A stretch of 64,000 bases of DNA, from positions 7,975,187-8,039,186 of the forward strand of contig JAZBQD010000027.1 in the NCBI GenBank assembly GCA_036583965.1, written 5' to 3'. Source of the stretch: Prunella strophiata (lineage: Eukaryota > Chordata > Aves > Passeriformes > Prunellidae). The position numbers and the translations under genes were made by a program. Positions 49,801 to 62,084 of the stretch are shown piece after piece (within the stretch, counting starts at the first letter, position 1; each line of letters begins with the position of its first letter). The notes beneath the pieces were generated by a model. It was not told the origin of the DNA. It saw only the letters and a list, made by a program, of their open reading frames with translations, and ran no database searches.

Positions 49801-51714
49801 ATATTTAGTCTTGCTTGAATGACTGAATGCTTGACTTAAAAGTCAGGAAAAATTAACATTATCTTTAAACAAAGTCTGGTGAAGCTGCCAGAGAAGCAGC
49901 ATTTTTAGTTTTTAGGAGGTATTTACCTGAATTCTACTTGATGGTAGGTACTTGAGGGCAGGCTCATCTCTTTGGAGAAAGATGGACAGAATATTAAGTT
50001 AATATAATTCGTTATAATAATAAAATAATGGCTTAAGTTCTGTTTTGAAGCTTATTCCACACATGGGAACAGGTGGATCTGTTGTTAGGCCTGAGTGGGC
50101 ACAGAAGTCCTGAGCAAAGAAATGGGAGAGCTCCTCTGCCCCATGTAAATGAAATCTTAGCACTTTCTCTCAGTCCAGGTAGAGAATATTGCTGCAGAGG
50201 GACTGCACACCCAGTTCTAGAACATGCTCCTTTTCTAGAACAGAAACCAGCCATTTCCAGATGGTGGAAGAACAAAGACCATAATTGGATCTCACTGTTT
50301 GTGGTTTTATTTTCTCCCCTCCCTTTGCTTTCTAATGAGAGTCAGCAATTTGGAGAGTCTGTGGACACAGTGTTCACTGGAGGAGCTTTCATTTCATGGT
50401 TACCCACTTGTGCTCATTGCCAACTTTACAGCTAATTGAAACAAAACTGAGCTTGTAGATTAAATGGCAACCCCTGGGATTTGTTTCTGCAATTACCAGC
50501 ACTCCTCCTAGACAGATTCTAATTCAATACCAAGTTCTTAGACCTACATGCAGAAAACACTGGGAAAAATCCCACTGCCTGGATGACATCAGAGTTAACT
50601 CTGTCCAGTCCAATTCAGCTCCTGCAGTCCATGACAACTGTAGGTGAAATCATGGCCTATTCAAATCTGGGAAATCTGCCACCAGCTTTGTATACTTAGA
50701 TGAAGGCTAGGATTTCACCTTGGAAGACTGTAGAAACTCTTTTTTCTTGACAGCACCACATTTCCAGCTTCACAGCTTGCCTTGCAATGGCTGAAGTTTT
50801 ACAGAGTGTGTTTTCCCTCAGTGTGGTCAAAGCTATTCATGCATTTCCTAAAAACACATGCTCAACTTTGGAGCACAACCTTTTGTAAGCCCCTTGCAGA
50901 TACCCTGTACCCAGACTGAATTCCCTGGGTGGAAAAAAGGGGGCTACAAAATGCAGCATTTGCAAAAAAAAAGCTTTTTGAAAGCAGTTTCCAGGGGTTA
51001 AAAAGTAACCAGTCACCTCTGAAATATTTTCACCAACAGATATTCAGTCTGAAAAGCATTTGCAGGCTGGGGGATAAACACGTGGTTAAGCAGATTCACA
51101 ATGGCACCAGGCAAGCAAAAAGTTGGCTTTTGCTATATCTTCTCATTGGCAGAGAGAGCTGGAGAGAATGCACACTGACTAGCAAGGATTTCTACTACCA
51201 TATCTGTTTCCATGGTGTAAAGCAAAATTTATCTGCCAACTCACTGACAAACTTTCTCCACTTCTAATTCAATTGAACCTGCTTTCATTCCAGACAGTGC
51301 AGCTGGAGAGTTAACATGATAGAGCAGAAACCAGCCATATCAGGTTCTGGATCACCTTTTCTTGCCCTCTTTCAGCTCACCAGTAAGAATTCAAGCATGG
51401 AACAAATGCTAAACTTCTCTAAGTGATGCTACAAGCCAAACAACCCTTGGCTTAGTGCTGGGAAACTGGCAGTTTTCATCCTGAACAGCCAAGGATATAG
51501 TAAAACTGGAATAAGAGATATGGGAGAAAATGGCTAGAGAACTTTTGTGTGAGAATGCTTGAGGGTAGAAAAGAAAACAGATATGCTCAGCCCTATAAAA
51601 CTTGAGGGAGAATTGTAGTGAACAGTGAGGGATGGACAGTACCTTGCAGATTCCAAGAGGTATTTGATGCCAGCTAGAATAAGCTGGAGGTGTGTACAGA
51701 GTAGAAGAGGGGAG
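49801..51714. other. Unique non-coding sequence
   Basis: No gene or repeat recognised. The 120-codon frame at 50073-50435 (+) and 112-codon frame at 50929-51267 (+) show no domains. Confidence 0.55.
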
Positions 51715-52012
51715 AGAGGTTTTTACACCTCAAAGAGGTTGTTAAACTCTGGAGCTCTCTGCCACAGGTAGGCCCTTTATATGTGCTCAAAAGTTAGTTA
51801 GACAGAGGCATACAAGAAAACTCAATAAATCGATTGCAGAGGTACAAAACACAACAGATACCACTTCTGGCTCAATGTCTCTGAATGAAAATTTTCCAGA
51901 GGCTGAGAGAGAAAACCTTGGGTGTTCTCTATGGATATCATCTGTCTTGTGTTTATACTTTTCCCTGGACACCTGTCACAAACTACCAGTGCAGACAGCA
52001 CCCTTAAAAAAC
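51715..52012 (+). mobile_element. CR1 LINE 3' region, old
   Basis: Blocks in order: gagaggtttttacacctcaa, agaggttgttaaactctgga, gctctctgccacagg, ctttatatgtgctcaaaag, ttagttagacagagg, gaaaactcaataaatcgatt, aaaacacaacagataccact, tctggctcaatgtc, ccagaggctgagaga, cttttccctggacacctg. Each corresponds to a CR1 3'-end block I recall (gttaaactctggaactccctgccacagg, gggctcaaaaagtgattagacaa, aaacacagagataccacttctggctcagg, ggaggctgggagagt, ttcttccctaggcatctg). The copy is plus-strand, 5'-truncated, and lacks the terminal ctagatggacctttggtctga part. Confidence 0.8.
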
Positions 52013-52185
52013 TGGGTATAAGAAGATAAAAACTGTCACCCTGGATCTATCTGTGCTCAGAACCAGACACTCATGCTACAGGAAGGGAGCAGAAGAAGGG
52101 AGGAGAAGAAATACAGGTCTGCTTCTCTTGAGCAAGTGCCCCCTGCACTCAGGGTCTCACAACCTCCTGTGTAAGGACACTCTGA

Positions 52186-52207
52186 GTGTTTTCCTTGTGT
52201 TTTCCTT
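52186..52207. repeat. 11-bp tandem duplication
   Basis: Two perfect 11-base units, gtgttttcctt, at 52186-52196 and 52197-52207. Confidence 0.9.
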
Positions 52208-54149
52208 GACAGATTTTACAAGTGATTGAACAGCTCTAATGGGAAGGAAATGCACCTATGATTTCACTCATTACATGAGTTCAGCTGCCTGGGCATTTCT
52301 GCCTTCCTGTCTATGTCCTTGAGATTATCTGACACAATGAAGTGCAATGATGATGGAGAGCTCAGTGATCCCACATTTCTCCACATCTTGTGGAAATAGG
52401 TAGAAGGGAATTAAATCTTATTAGCTCTCACAGGGAGAGAAATTATGCTCAGCCTAAAGCCCTATTAAACATCAGAGAACTCACACAGGGCAGTGTGTAT
52501 TGGAAAGATGGCAGTATCTGTTTTGCCCTCACAGGGTAATTAGTTTTGTTGTCAAGTTGGACTGCTGAGATCTGATACCTTTGCCCAATTTGATCCACCA
52601 TGGGCTTTCCACATCTTTACTCCAAAGCCCTGTTTATGAAGAAAAAACAATCTTAGTGACTGCCATGCAAATGTCACATTTTATGAGCAAGACAATTTCC
52701 CTAAGAAGGGCTTTTTTTCCTCTTTTTTTTGGCAGGCTTTCAGTTCATGGCCTGGGTCTCCATGCCCCCAGTTCCCCCTCCACACAGTACAGAAATGGAC
52801 ACTGCAAATTTCTGTCTGAGGCCAGCCTTGGCAAAGAAGCCAATGAGAAGAGAAACAGCCTGTGCTCTAATAAGTAAAATATTTATGTCTTGCTTTGGCT
52901 AACATACCCTCTTTCAATAAAATATTTTTCCCAGGAGAAGTTCTATGAAAGGGAGGGGGTTCCTTTATTATGTCCTCAAATAATTCTTTTCTGCTCCCCT
53001 TCAAAAGCCTCAAAATCAAAGGACACTCTGCTCTGAAGCTTTTTGTTGCCATTCTTGACTTTGTTATCATTAGTTATTACAACCATTATATTGATTTCCA
53101 TTACCAGCTCTCAGGAGGCCCTGGCTAATCAGCACCCCATTCCAGGAAAGGCTCTGACAAATCTCTCACACCATATGCATACACAAAGCTTGTAGTCTAC
53201 AAAGACCAGCTAAACAGACTGTTAACACATTCCCATGCCAGGGAACTGCAGCATGGAAAACACCAGCAGTTCAGCAACAGCCCCTGCAGAGCCCAGGACA
53301 GAGAGGGGACAAAGCTTTTCCCTGGCACTGGTCACTTCTCTCTGTGTCTCAGGTGACCATTCTGACACAAGGTGATCCTCGAGAGACTCTCCACTCACAG
53401 GAGAGCCATCCATGGTGTTCCACACTTTAGCTCATGGCTCACCTCACAGCCAAGCACTGCTCCAGCTTTAGAGCTCCTTCAGCAATTTGTGTGATTTAGA
53501 GCAGGTCCAGGCTCAGGTGAAGGGTCACTGGCCTGACCTATTTCTGGTCACATCATCTCCAGCACTCTGCAGTGCAGGTGACAAAATCACTTGTGGCAAT
53601 TGCTCTCTAGCTAGTGTTTTATTACAGATGCTTTTGGCCTATCCCAATTACTTGCATCATCTCCCTTATTCAAGGCAGGAGATAGAACTGTACCCACCCA
53701 GCTGAGAAGGATGACTCTCAGTTCTGATGGAGCAAGATTTCACCTCAGAAAGCTACATGCAGACAGTAAAATTTCAATTCTTAGAAAGATGTGTCTATCC
53801 ACTTAGAAACAAAGCTGGCTTATCACTAACCACAAGACACATCCTGGTCCATCTGAAGTTCCTCCCCTCAGTTTTGCTGGAAGGGGTTTAATGTGAAGAC
53901 AGGGAGCAGACACCTCTGCAGTTGTAGAGATCACTCCCCCTCAGCCTGCTTTTTGCTCACTGCTTACCTGCATTTCAGACCAACCTCACGTGCACTTACA
54001 AGTCATTCTTTGCAATGTATCTCTGGGACACAAGACTTTGTTTACATGTTTACAATACCTTTGTGTCAATGCAGGAAACTGTGTCCTTGGAGTGAAAACT
54101 AATTTTCTTTACTTGCCTTGCCTACTTTACAAAGCTCCTCTCCCTCGAC
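52208..54149. other. Unique non-coding sequence
   Basis: No gene or RNA recognised. Frames of 65-98 codons lack domains. Composition is ordinary. Confidence 0.55.
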
Positions 54150-54245
54150 CCTTGAGCTGTCCAATCCAGGAGGCACAGCTGGGATTTGAGCTGGCCCTTC
54201 TGAGATGCTCAAAAGCAGGTACGTGACAGAGCCACTAGGAACGTC
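54150..54245 (-). mobile_element. MIR-like SINE fragment, reversed
   Basis: The + strand reads ccaggaggcacagctgggat, ttgagctggcccttctgaga, gcaggtacgtgacagagcca, ctagg. This is the reverse complement pattern of a MIR head (gcagagctgggatttgaacc, tctcctgagtcctag, tgccttaaccactagg). Confidence 0.45.
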
Positions 54246-56617
54246 TCAAGTTTGAAAAAGGTTTCAGTGGTGACTCTCTTTATTATATTCCAGGGAACCC
54301 AACTCAGTCATAAATCCCTAGTAACCTGCCTGCATCATGTTTTTGTGATGGAAACCTATCTGCCAGCTCTCAAACGATGGAAAACTGCGGATGTCACTTC
54401 ACTTCTCTTTGAACTAATGACCTCAAAGCAAAGTGCTCTGCTTAATGGTTCACTTATGATTCTGCAGACTCACTGGTCTCTCCTTCTCAGTTACCACCCT
54501 CCAAAAAACTGTGGTTTGGTGGGGAGAAGAAGAAACAAAAAAAATAAAACCCCAACCCTAGACTGTTACCTCTAAAGGAAACACAAGAGGAAAAGTCCCA
54601 TGGATACCAATAGCAAAAACACACACAACCTGGAAGGAAGAGAGAAAAGAAAACCCTATTTGGGATTTTAAAAGAAAAGTTGAGCATGCACACACAATAC
54701 TCTTTGGCAAAGGAGCCCAAGCTGGAAAATGTTGCAGCTCCAACATGCTGTGCTCAGAGAAGGTGTTAATGGTCCAGCCATCCTGTATTATTACACACAA
54801 ACAGGAGAGGCCCTGCAGAACTGTAGGGGTCTTTTAAGATCCCTGCCCAGATGGAAAGAGCAGAGAGAGTTATGTAGGATTAACACAGGAGGAGAGGAAA
54901 GGAAAGGAAAGGTAATGTCCCAACACTACAGCTCTCAGCTATCAAGGCAGCTCTGCTGTCTCACACATTGAAATGGGGATCCTGTGGCTGCCCCCCCTCC
55001 CACTCCTCGGCCTCTGCTCCATGCACTCAGTGCAGGATGCTGGGGATTCCCTCCTCTCTGGGACTCTGAGCTGCATTAATGACCAGCTGCATTTAGGGTC
55101 ACCAGTCCCAAACTCCTTTCAACTTGCTGTAGGAGTTAGAGGTTTCAGGCACTTTGTCTGCCTGGGAGGAAACACCCAGATGTGTTTGCAGCTGATGTCT
55201 GTAGCTGTGGTCTCTTCTTAACAGCATCACAGATACTGATGGCTCTTGTGCTTGAAGAAAGGAAATACTGGAAAGGCTGTGACACTGGCATATGTGTTTG
55301 CTTAATGAGAGCTGATGAAATCTTCACCCAAGTGTCAATCTTCCTGGCCCTCCAACCACACCAAAATCTTCATGTGGCTATGAGCTCCCAGGCACAAAGC
55401 TCTGGGTGAAAGCCAGGAGTGTGTGTGCTTGTGGTCTGGGAATTTACATGCAGCATGGAAGGTGTGGTGTCTTTCCCAAAACCTGCCACAAAGACAATGG
55501 GATACCCGAGGGCTGCTTCACTTGACCAGGGATGCTGCAACAAAATTTCATATCCAGAAAAAAAAATTGGTCATATCCAAGCACAAGCTAAAGCTTTGCC
55601 AAGAATCATATTGAGGGGAGAGCCATTATTAGCACTGCACAGGACCCCGGGGGGAGGCTGTTTCTTCAATGTGCAAATGTTTTAATAAATACTGAAATTT
55701 TCTAAATCAGCCATAAATTAGATGAGCTTAGGTGGAGGAGACAATCAAATTCTGCAAGCTAACCTCTAGAAGAGCCAATTGTGACAGTACTGAACACTCA
55801 TGAATCTCTTCTGCAACAATAACCAGCTGCTATGAGAGGTGAGTAATGTCCAGAAGAAAATGCTGCTGAAAATTCAAACAATAAACTGAATTTCTGGAGG
55901 CGCCAGTGCTGGCTTTCCCATTTGTAGACATGATTCACCATCATCATCTTTATAAGAATTCTTTCAGAAATGTTTGGAGGCTATTTTTGACTGTGAAGGG
56001 ACAAGTCCAGAGTTATAATCAGCTGCACACTGCTAGGCAAAGTGCTGGACTGTTGAACTCATGTACAATTTTCCTGTGGATTAGATCAAATTCCTGATGT
56101 AGGAAAAACTATTAGAGCCTCCATTCTGTTTTTACTTCTGAGAGCTTAACACACATGTTACTGACTTCAACCAAGTGATTTCCAACATATACCTGTGAGA
56201 ATGCAGGATCAAACCACAGTGTGTTATGTTTCAAAATATTTTTTCACAATAAGTTGGTTTAGTGAACTCACTTTTCACCCCTAGAGAGCTGACTGTAATG
56301 AAATCACACAGAGAAAGGATATGGAGTTTCACACTAATCTCCAGGAGACAACATGCCATATCCAAAAATCCTCTCTCAAATCAGTAGTACTTCCAGTTGT
56401 GGAGCAATACCATCTGTGGAGATAATTTGAAGGAAGCAGAGAGGTCAGAATTTCAACTGTCACATGAAGATTTGGAGTCTACATATGAGGGATATTGTGA
56501 GGATGTGTTTGCTCCCAGCTTATGAAATTCTTCAGTCTATGCTTTACCTAAAGCATCACTGTCTTGTGAATATCTATGACATTATTTATATTGTAAGAGG
56601 GTTTTGTTGTTGTGTTG
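54246..56617. other. Unique non-coding sequence
   Basis: No gene, RNA or confident transposon recognised. Phrases such as gaatgcaggatcaaacc near 56200 faintly recall the ancient repeat at 17470-17625 but are too short to call. Confidence 0.5.
54891..54912. repeat. Short (GGAAA)n purine repeat
   Basis: Three to four units of ggaaa after gga. Minor simple repeat. Confidence 0.8.
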
Positions 56618-56634
56618 TTTTTTTTTTTTTTTTT
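56618..56634. repeat. T17 tract
   Basis: Seventeen T in a T-rich stretch that begins ttgttgttgtgttg and ends in ccctctacttg. Confidence 0.85.
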
Positions 56635-56677
56635 CCCTCTACTTGCACTTAGACAATACAAAAATCTTTGAAATCAT

Positions 56678-56872
56678 TAGGAAAAAATTCTTCCCTGTGA
56701 GGGTGGTGAGACACTGACACAAGTTGTCCCGAGAAGCTGTGGATGCCCATTCCTGGAAGTGCTCAAGGCCAAGGATGGGACTTTGATAAACCCAGTCTAG
56801 TGGAAGATGTCCCTGCTCATGGCAGTGGGCTTGGATCAAGATGGTCTTTAAGGTTCCTATGGTTTTCTAATA
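56678..56872 (+). mobile_element. CR1 LINE 3' region, typical avian type
   Basis: This is the clearest transposon in the window. In order: aggaaaaaattcttccctgt, gagggtggtgagacactgac, acaagttgtcccgagaagct, gtggatgcccattcctggaa, gtgctcaaggcc, aacccagtctagtggaagat, gtccctgctcatggcagtgg, gatcaagatggtctttaagg, ttcc. These follow the avian CR1 3' consensus almost block for block. The last part (cttccaacccaaaccattctatga) is eroded or deleted after ggttcc. Plus strand, 5'-truncated. Confidence 0.93.
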
Positions 56873-57179
56873 GGGGTAACCTCAAAATCTATCATGACAG
56901 CAGAACAACATTTGATATCTCACTGTGGATAAACCTGCTGTGAGTTTTCCTTTAGCAACAGAAAGCAGCATGACAGGTTGAATTCAGCATTAGCTAGATG
57001 AGATCTGAACTCTATTGCTACAAGGAAATGAGAATCAAAAAAGAGACTCTACTCTCATAAAATCACATTGCACTAATCCCAGTCCAACATTTCAAGCTAA
57101 CAAATCTGTGAGGGGAAATGTTTGTCCCTGCTCTCTCTGCATCGCTCCAAGATTTAACTGGTGTGTTTAATTCTTCTTT
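56873..57179. other. Unique sequence
   Basis: Nothing recognised between the CR1 copy and the AT-rich block. Confidence 0.5.
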
Positions 57180-57830
57180 TTCAATGCAAACATTTCAAAT
57201 TCTAGGGGCAAATTCATGGTGTTTGTCAGTTTTAATTAAATTACATGCTTTATTTTTTTAATTAAATAGCCTGAAAGGAAATAAACTGCAAGAAACACTC
57301 TAACAAATTATTTAGAAGTATTTCATATGTATCTATGAAAAGAGCCAAATATAAATTGACAGCTTAGTGCAAGAGAACTTCAATCTGGGTTTTATTGCAA
57401 TAACAAAAGTACGTATTTAAAAGCCTTCACACAGAGCATCTATTCAGAAACAAGCCCGAAGACAGTCAGGGAATTAAAAAGAGGATAGTGTTTTGAATTA
57501 ATCTAGAACATTTTTGTGGATTAGTTTACAAGCACAGAATGCCTCAGGGGCCTAGGGAGAGCACAGAGCACTGAAGTCAGAGGGATCTGTCTTTTTCCTG
57601 TTGCTGGTGATTAGTTCATATCTCCTTGACACCATGTTTACAAGCCCCTAATTGCCTCATTAATACCTCATTATTACTTAGAAAGTGAAGAAGCTTTTAG
57701 CTTTGAAGCTGCTTTGCTGCACTTGAAGGCAAATATACGGTGAATTTTGAATGTGTTGGTACTAATTAAAGTTGAAGTCTGTTTCCTGTTGCTTGTGGGT
57801 GGGTGTTAATGGCTTCAAAGAAAAAATTAG
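57180..57830. promoter_or_regulatory. Possible conserved non-coding element cluster
   Basis: Two AT-rich but complex blocks: 57180-57300 with repeated ttttaattaaat cores, and 57590-57800 with cccctaattgcctcattaat, acctcattattact and gtactaattaaagttg. The dense TAATTA/ATTAAT homeodomain cores, absence of transposon signature and long ordered texture resemble developmental enhancers. This is an inference without alignment support. Confidence 0.25.
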
Positions 57831-59119
57831 GCTTCAATTTATATTACTCGCCCCTTAACTTACACACACAGGAATAAGTGCAAGTAAGGAGCCCACTTCT
57901 GCAAACTGGATTTACAAAGGGACACAGACACACAGGTCTATTTTCTTTCATGCTTTTTCAGTGTGAACCTCACTCTGTGAAGGCTCACTCACTGTTAGAC
58001 TGTCTGGAACAGACTGATGCTGGCCAGTTCAGTCCACACAGATCCAGCATGTACCTTCCCATGCTGCCATGCATGGACATGGTCCCATATTCTCCTTTTG
58101 CACCAGAACTTGAAAGTGAAACTGAGTCATCACCATGTAAAATTGCCTTGGGTCTATCTGTCTCCTGCTCTGTGTGGACATTGTTTCCAGGTCACCCTGG
58201 AAAAGTTTGGTTCAAAGCAAAACTAAAATCAGGCCCAAGATATTGTGATTTTTCACTTCCAACCACATACACATATTTTATAAAATAGATATGGATGCAT
58301 TAATTTAAAAAATACATGTGCATGTATGTGTAACAACACACAGCATCTCACTGCATCCAGTAAGCACATTCTTCCTGAAATGTGTCTGAGGCTGAGACCT
58401 TTGGAAAGGGATCCAGTTTTCAAACAACTGTGCACAACTGTTTCGATACACCAATTGCAAATAAGCCAATGACCGCAATTATGGTTACTGGCATATCACA
58501 TAAGTGAATAAATGAGATGTTTAGAACTTCATTTGGGCTGTAGAGATGCACTGTCTGATAATGTTTCAAGGAATTTTCTTCCAGACAGAAGAAAGACAAA
58601 GCAGACATTAACCACAACAAAATCAATTCTATGGGAATTTTTTAAGAGAAATGTGCTTTCTTTAATTTAGCTTGCTTTCAGGGAATGTAGTGAATGGAGA
58701 AGGGGTAAAGGAGAAGGAAAAGATGCCCATTTTTGGTAAAAGCATTCAGTTTCTTAATAAGAATTTTGGATGAGAAAAACAGTGAAAAAGTGTCTTTGCT
58801 GAAAGCGAATGGAAAACCCTACACAGACTGGAATATTTGGATACAAAAATAAAATGTTTTCCATACAAATTAAATTCCCAAAGAGGCATTTTTCACCAGC
58901 ATTGTTTTTCAGTGGTAGGGTCTGGGGGTGGGTGCAGAAATAAAGCAAGTCTAGAAGGCTGAACATTCCTTGATGAAGGAGTCAGGATTTGGCTGAGAGT
59001 CCCCCAGACTCAGGGTTTAGCTCAGGCTGCTCAGAGTCACCGGTGATTAACAGGCCTTGTTGTCACAGGCCCAGGACAGCAGGTCTTGGCTTACCATGAG
59101 CTCTCCTAAGGCAGAGCTC
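57831..59119. other. Unique non-coding sequence
   Basis: No gene or repeat recognised. The 136-codon frame at 57878-58288 (+) has no domain. A G-rich stretch at 58914-58932 has only three full G runs. Confidence 0.5.
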
Positions 59120-59710
59120 AGAACAGCTCAGCCTTTCACGTTCCTCTCATGCCTCGCATCTCCTCTAAGAGGAGGTGAATTGATAAAATTCTGACTTCAT
59201 TTTATTTCTGCATTAAAGTTGTCAATAACATTAAATTACTCACGTAGCTTGACATCACCCCTTTACAAACATGACTGTAAAGAATACACATGAGAAACAA
59301 AATTCACCTAAAATCGCTGGACAGTCTAAACCCAGTCTAAAATACGGGTAAGGAAGGAACCCGCTCCTCCTGTGTTATATTTACAGTATCTTTGATTTAT
59401 ATCAAACATTTTTAAAAAGTATTAAAACAAAAATAATTAAGGCAAGCCAAATCCTTTCCCTGCCAGCATGCAAAGCTCGTCCGACTGGACATATTGAGGC
59501 TATCAATCGGTGGTGTGTATTTATAACCCAGTGCTCAGACAACTTGGAACGACAAATGCAAACAGCCACAAAGAAGTTACTTTGTTCACTTGGCACAAAC
59601 AAACCCCCAAGATGAAAAGCAGCCTGGCGTTTATTTTGGGCCAAGCTTCCTCATCTGACGATCCACGACGTGGCACGGAAAGGGCAGTGTTACCAAAGGA
59701 CACGAAGCAC
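59120..59710. promoter_or_regulatory. CpG-retaining patch, possible regulatory element
   Basis: About 17 CpG dinucleotides lie in roughly 590 bases, for example ctcgtccgactgg, atcggtggtg, tgacgatccacgacgtggca. Most comparable stretches of the window have one to three. The patch is not GC-rich overall, so it is not a classical CpG island. It also contains attaaattactcacgtag and caaatttaa-like AT blocks. Low CpG decay suggests chronic hypomethylation or sequence conservation. No exon or TATA box was recognised. Confidence 0.35.
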
Positions 59711-59853
59711 ATGGAGATGCATCATTAGAGAAAACACAGACCAAGGTGCCAGATTTTGTTATTCTTGCTTGTTCCTTCCCAGAATGGATGTTACTTTCCC
59801 TCCATTCTTCTCCTCAAAGCACACTGGTTTGGAGCTTGGTTGTTTGTTGTTTG

Positions 59854-59873
59854 TTTTTTTTTTTTTTTTTTTT
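59854..59873 (-). repeat. T20 homopolymer
   Basis: Twenty T after the T/G-rich stretch ttggttgtttgttgtttg. Confidence 0.9.
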
Positions 59874-61221
59874 AAGGACCAGGCTTGTCGGCACAGCCTG
59901 AAAAGCTCTTAGAGCTATAATTTAAAACTGAATTGTGTTGATTGAAAACACGGCAAGCATCTGACTGCAGACATGTCTGAAGACTTCCACATGTGTAGTC
60001 AGATGAGGACTGGTGAAGACATGGTGGGATTTGCCAGCAATATTAAAGCAACCTCTGCAGGCACATGATCCCCAACTGTGCCCTAGCAGGCAGCCTGGGA
60101 AATGCCCACCTAGAGATGCTGTGGATTCCCTTAACTACTGAGCCATGAAGACCTGAGCTGTCCAAGCAAGCAAGACACTGTGATAGGTCAGACATTCTTG
60201 AGAGGCTTCTCAGAACAGAGAGTTCAAATCCAAGACTAGAGGAAGAAACCTCAGTGGGGTCCAGGCTGGTTTGATACGGATACCTCATTTATTCTCCAAT
60301 GTGACCAAATTACAAGAGAAGCAACAGAGAAGAATGGAAAGAACAAAATAACTCCAACAGAGTGTTTAGCCAGTGAACACAGAGCTTCCTGGGAGGAGAG
60401 CACAGTGCCTTTTGTGGGAAGCTGGCTGACAGAACAGCAGCAAGGAGACAGCTGCCAACAGAGGCTGCAGGAGACCAGGGGCAGTTCAGTTTCAGGAATG
60501 ATGGTGCTGTTCCAGTTCAAAGGGAGTATCTTGCCATCTTCTGTGGCTCCTTCAGGGGAAGATCTGGTCAGGCTTCTAGTCCTTATCTCCACGGGCAGGC
60601 ATGGACACTGAACCATGAGTCACATTGTACTGTGCATGGATAATGGAAGCTCGGCTGTTTGATCCTACAAAGCCTTCATTCTTCTCATACCTGCATCCTC
60701 TTAAGATATGTCATGGAGCTAAAAGCATGAGAAAGTCTTAATAAAGTTTTAAACTTCTGACAACACTCAGGCTTTAAAAGGAGGGTCATAGGTGATTTGG
60801 GAGACTTTTCTTTCATTTCACTTAAGAAAAGGACTTCTCACAGCTCTTTAAACACCAGAATAGATACGCATATATTTTTCAGTATATGGATTCAAATCCT
60901 TGGTTTCTTTGGCAAAAGGCCATATAAATTCTCATGGATTTGTTATTGCCTTCTATAAATTTGCTACTCAGAAAGAATAATATTTCATTTGCTTTATCGT
61001 CGGTGCCTCTAAAGAAGGTGAAAATAGATTTAAGTCTTTCATTGAGAGTCTTGATGAGGGCAGAGAAGGAACATAAAAAGAAGCCAAAAGGACACTTAAA
61101 GAATTGATGTAAGGCTCCATCAGCTATAATTCAGTTGATAAACTCAGGTCTCCTTTGCAATAAATTACAGTGCCAAGAGATTTGTTCTGTAAATTCTGTT
61201 CAGAACTTGGCAACACCATTC

Positions 61222-61223
<2 letters not shown>
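59874..61223. other. Unique non-coding sequence
   Basis: No gene recognised. gagttcaaatcc at 60219-60230 resembles a pol III B box, but I see no matching A box or foldable tRNA. The 121-codon frame at 60251-60616 (-) has no domain. Confidence 0.55.

Positions 61224-61259
<36 letters not shown>
61224..61259 (+). repeat. A36 homopolymer
   Basis: Thirty-six consecutive A residues, the longest homopolymer in the window, after gcaacaccattcct. No retroposed body is recognised upstream. Confidence 0.92.
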
Positions 61260-61260
<1 letters not shown>

Positions 61261-61522
61261 CAAACTCCCAGAGGACTAGAGCAATACTTTTCATCTGAAT
61301 AAGCAGAGTTTGATCGTACTCATGTTAGATTTTAGGTGCTTCCTATTTTACACAAAGGAATAGGGGCCATAGAGACAGTTTACCCATACAGAGAAATATC
61401 AGAAAACTTTAAACATCCACCCATTCTTGTTCTTCAGCACAACCTTTTATACCCCTCAGTGTTCATGCATTGCACCTATGTGCCCTCTGTTCCCTTTTGG
61501 GATTGGTCAGTACACCTGGCGC

Positions 61523-61624
61523 ACTCCATGTCTCATTACCTTCAATGCTGTTCACCTGACCTACACAGCTGTAGCCCATTGGGAATGAGGCTCAATTGCA
61601 GCCCCACTCTCAATTACCACAAAC
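61523..61624 (+). repeat. Unidentified dispersed repeat, copy 2 (102 bp)
   Basis: Ungapped match to 8768-8869 at about 88% identity, in the same orientation and about 52.8 kb away. It lies about 260 bases after the A36 tract. The left border is sharp; the right border fades after accacaaac, with a possible weak extension (gaacct...acagg in both copies). Not recognised as CR1 or MIR. Confidence 0.8.
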
Positions 61625-62084
61625 TGTGAACCTCCACAGGACCTCAAGCTCTTCAGTTTGCAGATTTGTAGGTATATGCACAGCTTCACAAAGTTAAATC
61701 TATCAAGCTAAAGCCATTTCCTTGGCAGCTCTACTTATTCCATGACTCTTTATTATCTTCACAGTGACCTCATTCTGAGGGGACACTGCAGGGATCTTAC
61801 CTCCCTGTGTCAGCCCCAAATGAGGTAGGCTTGGGATTCAGAGAGCAGGACCTGGACCTCAGCAGTGGCAGAGATCCAAGTGTGGAGAAAAGTGCGCTTG
61901 GTTTTTGTGACAGTGTAGAGTGAAATCAAAGAGTTGCGCTGTTTGGACTCTGGAGCTTCTCCAAAACTTATGTTCAGACCCAGACTTGCCTCCATTTATC
62001 AAACTTACTTAGCTTAAAGAGTCTGACCGTGTGGTTACCACCACATTAGCATCTGAGATATTAAGTTTATGCTACTGAACAAAT

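Noticed and set aside
60219..60230. Pol III B-box-like gagttcaaatcc
   Set aside because: No A box at the right distance and no cloverleaf could be drawn.
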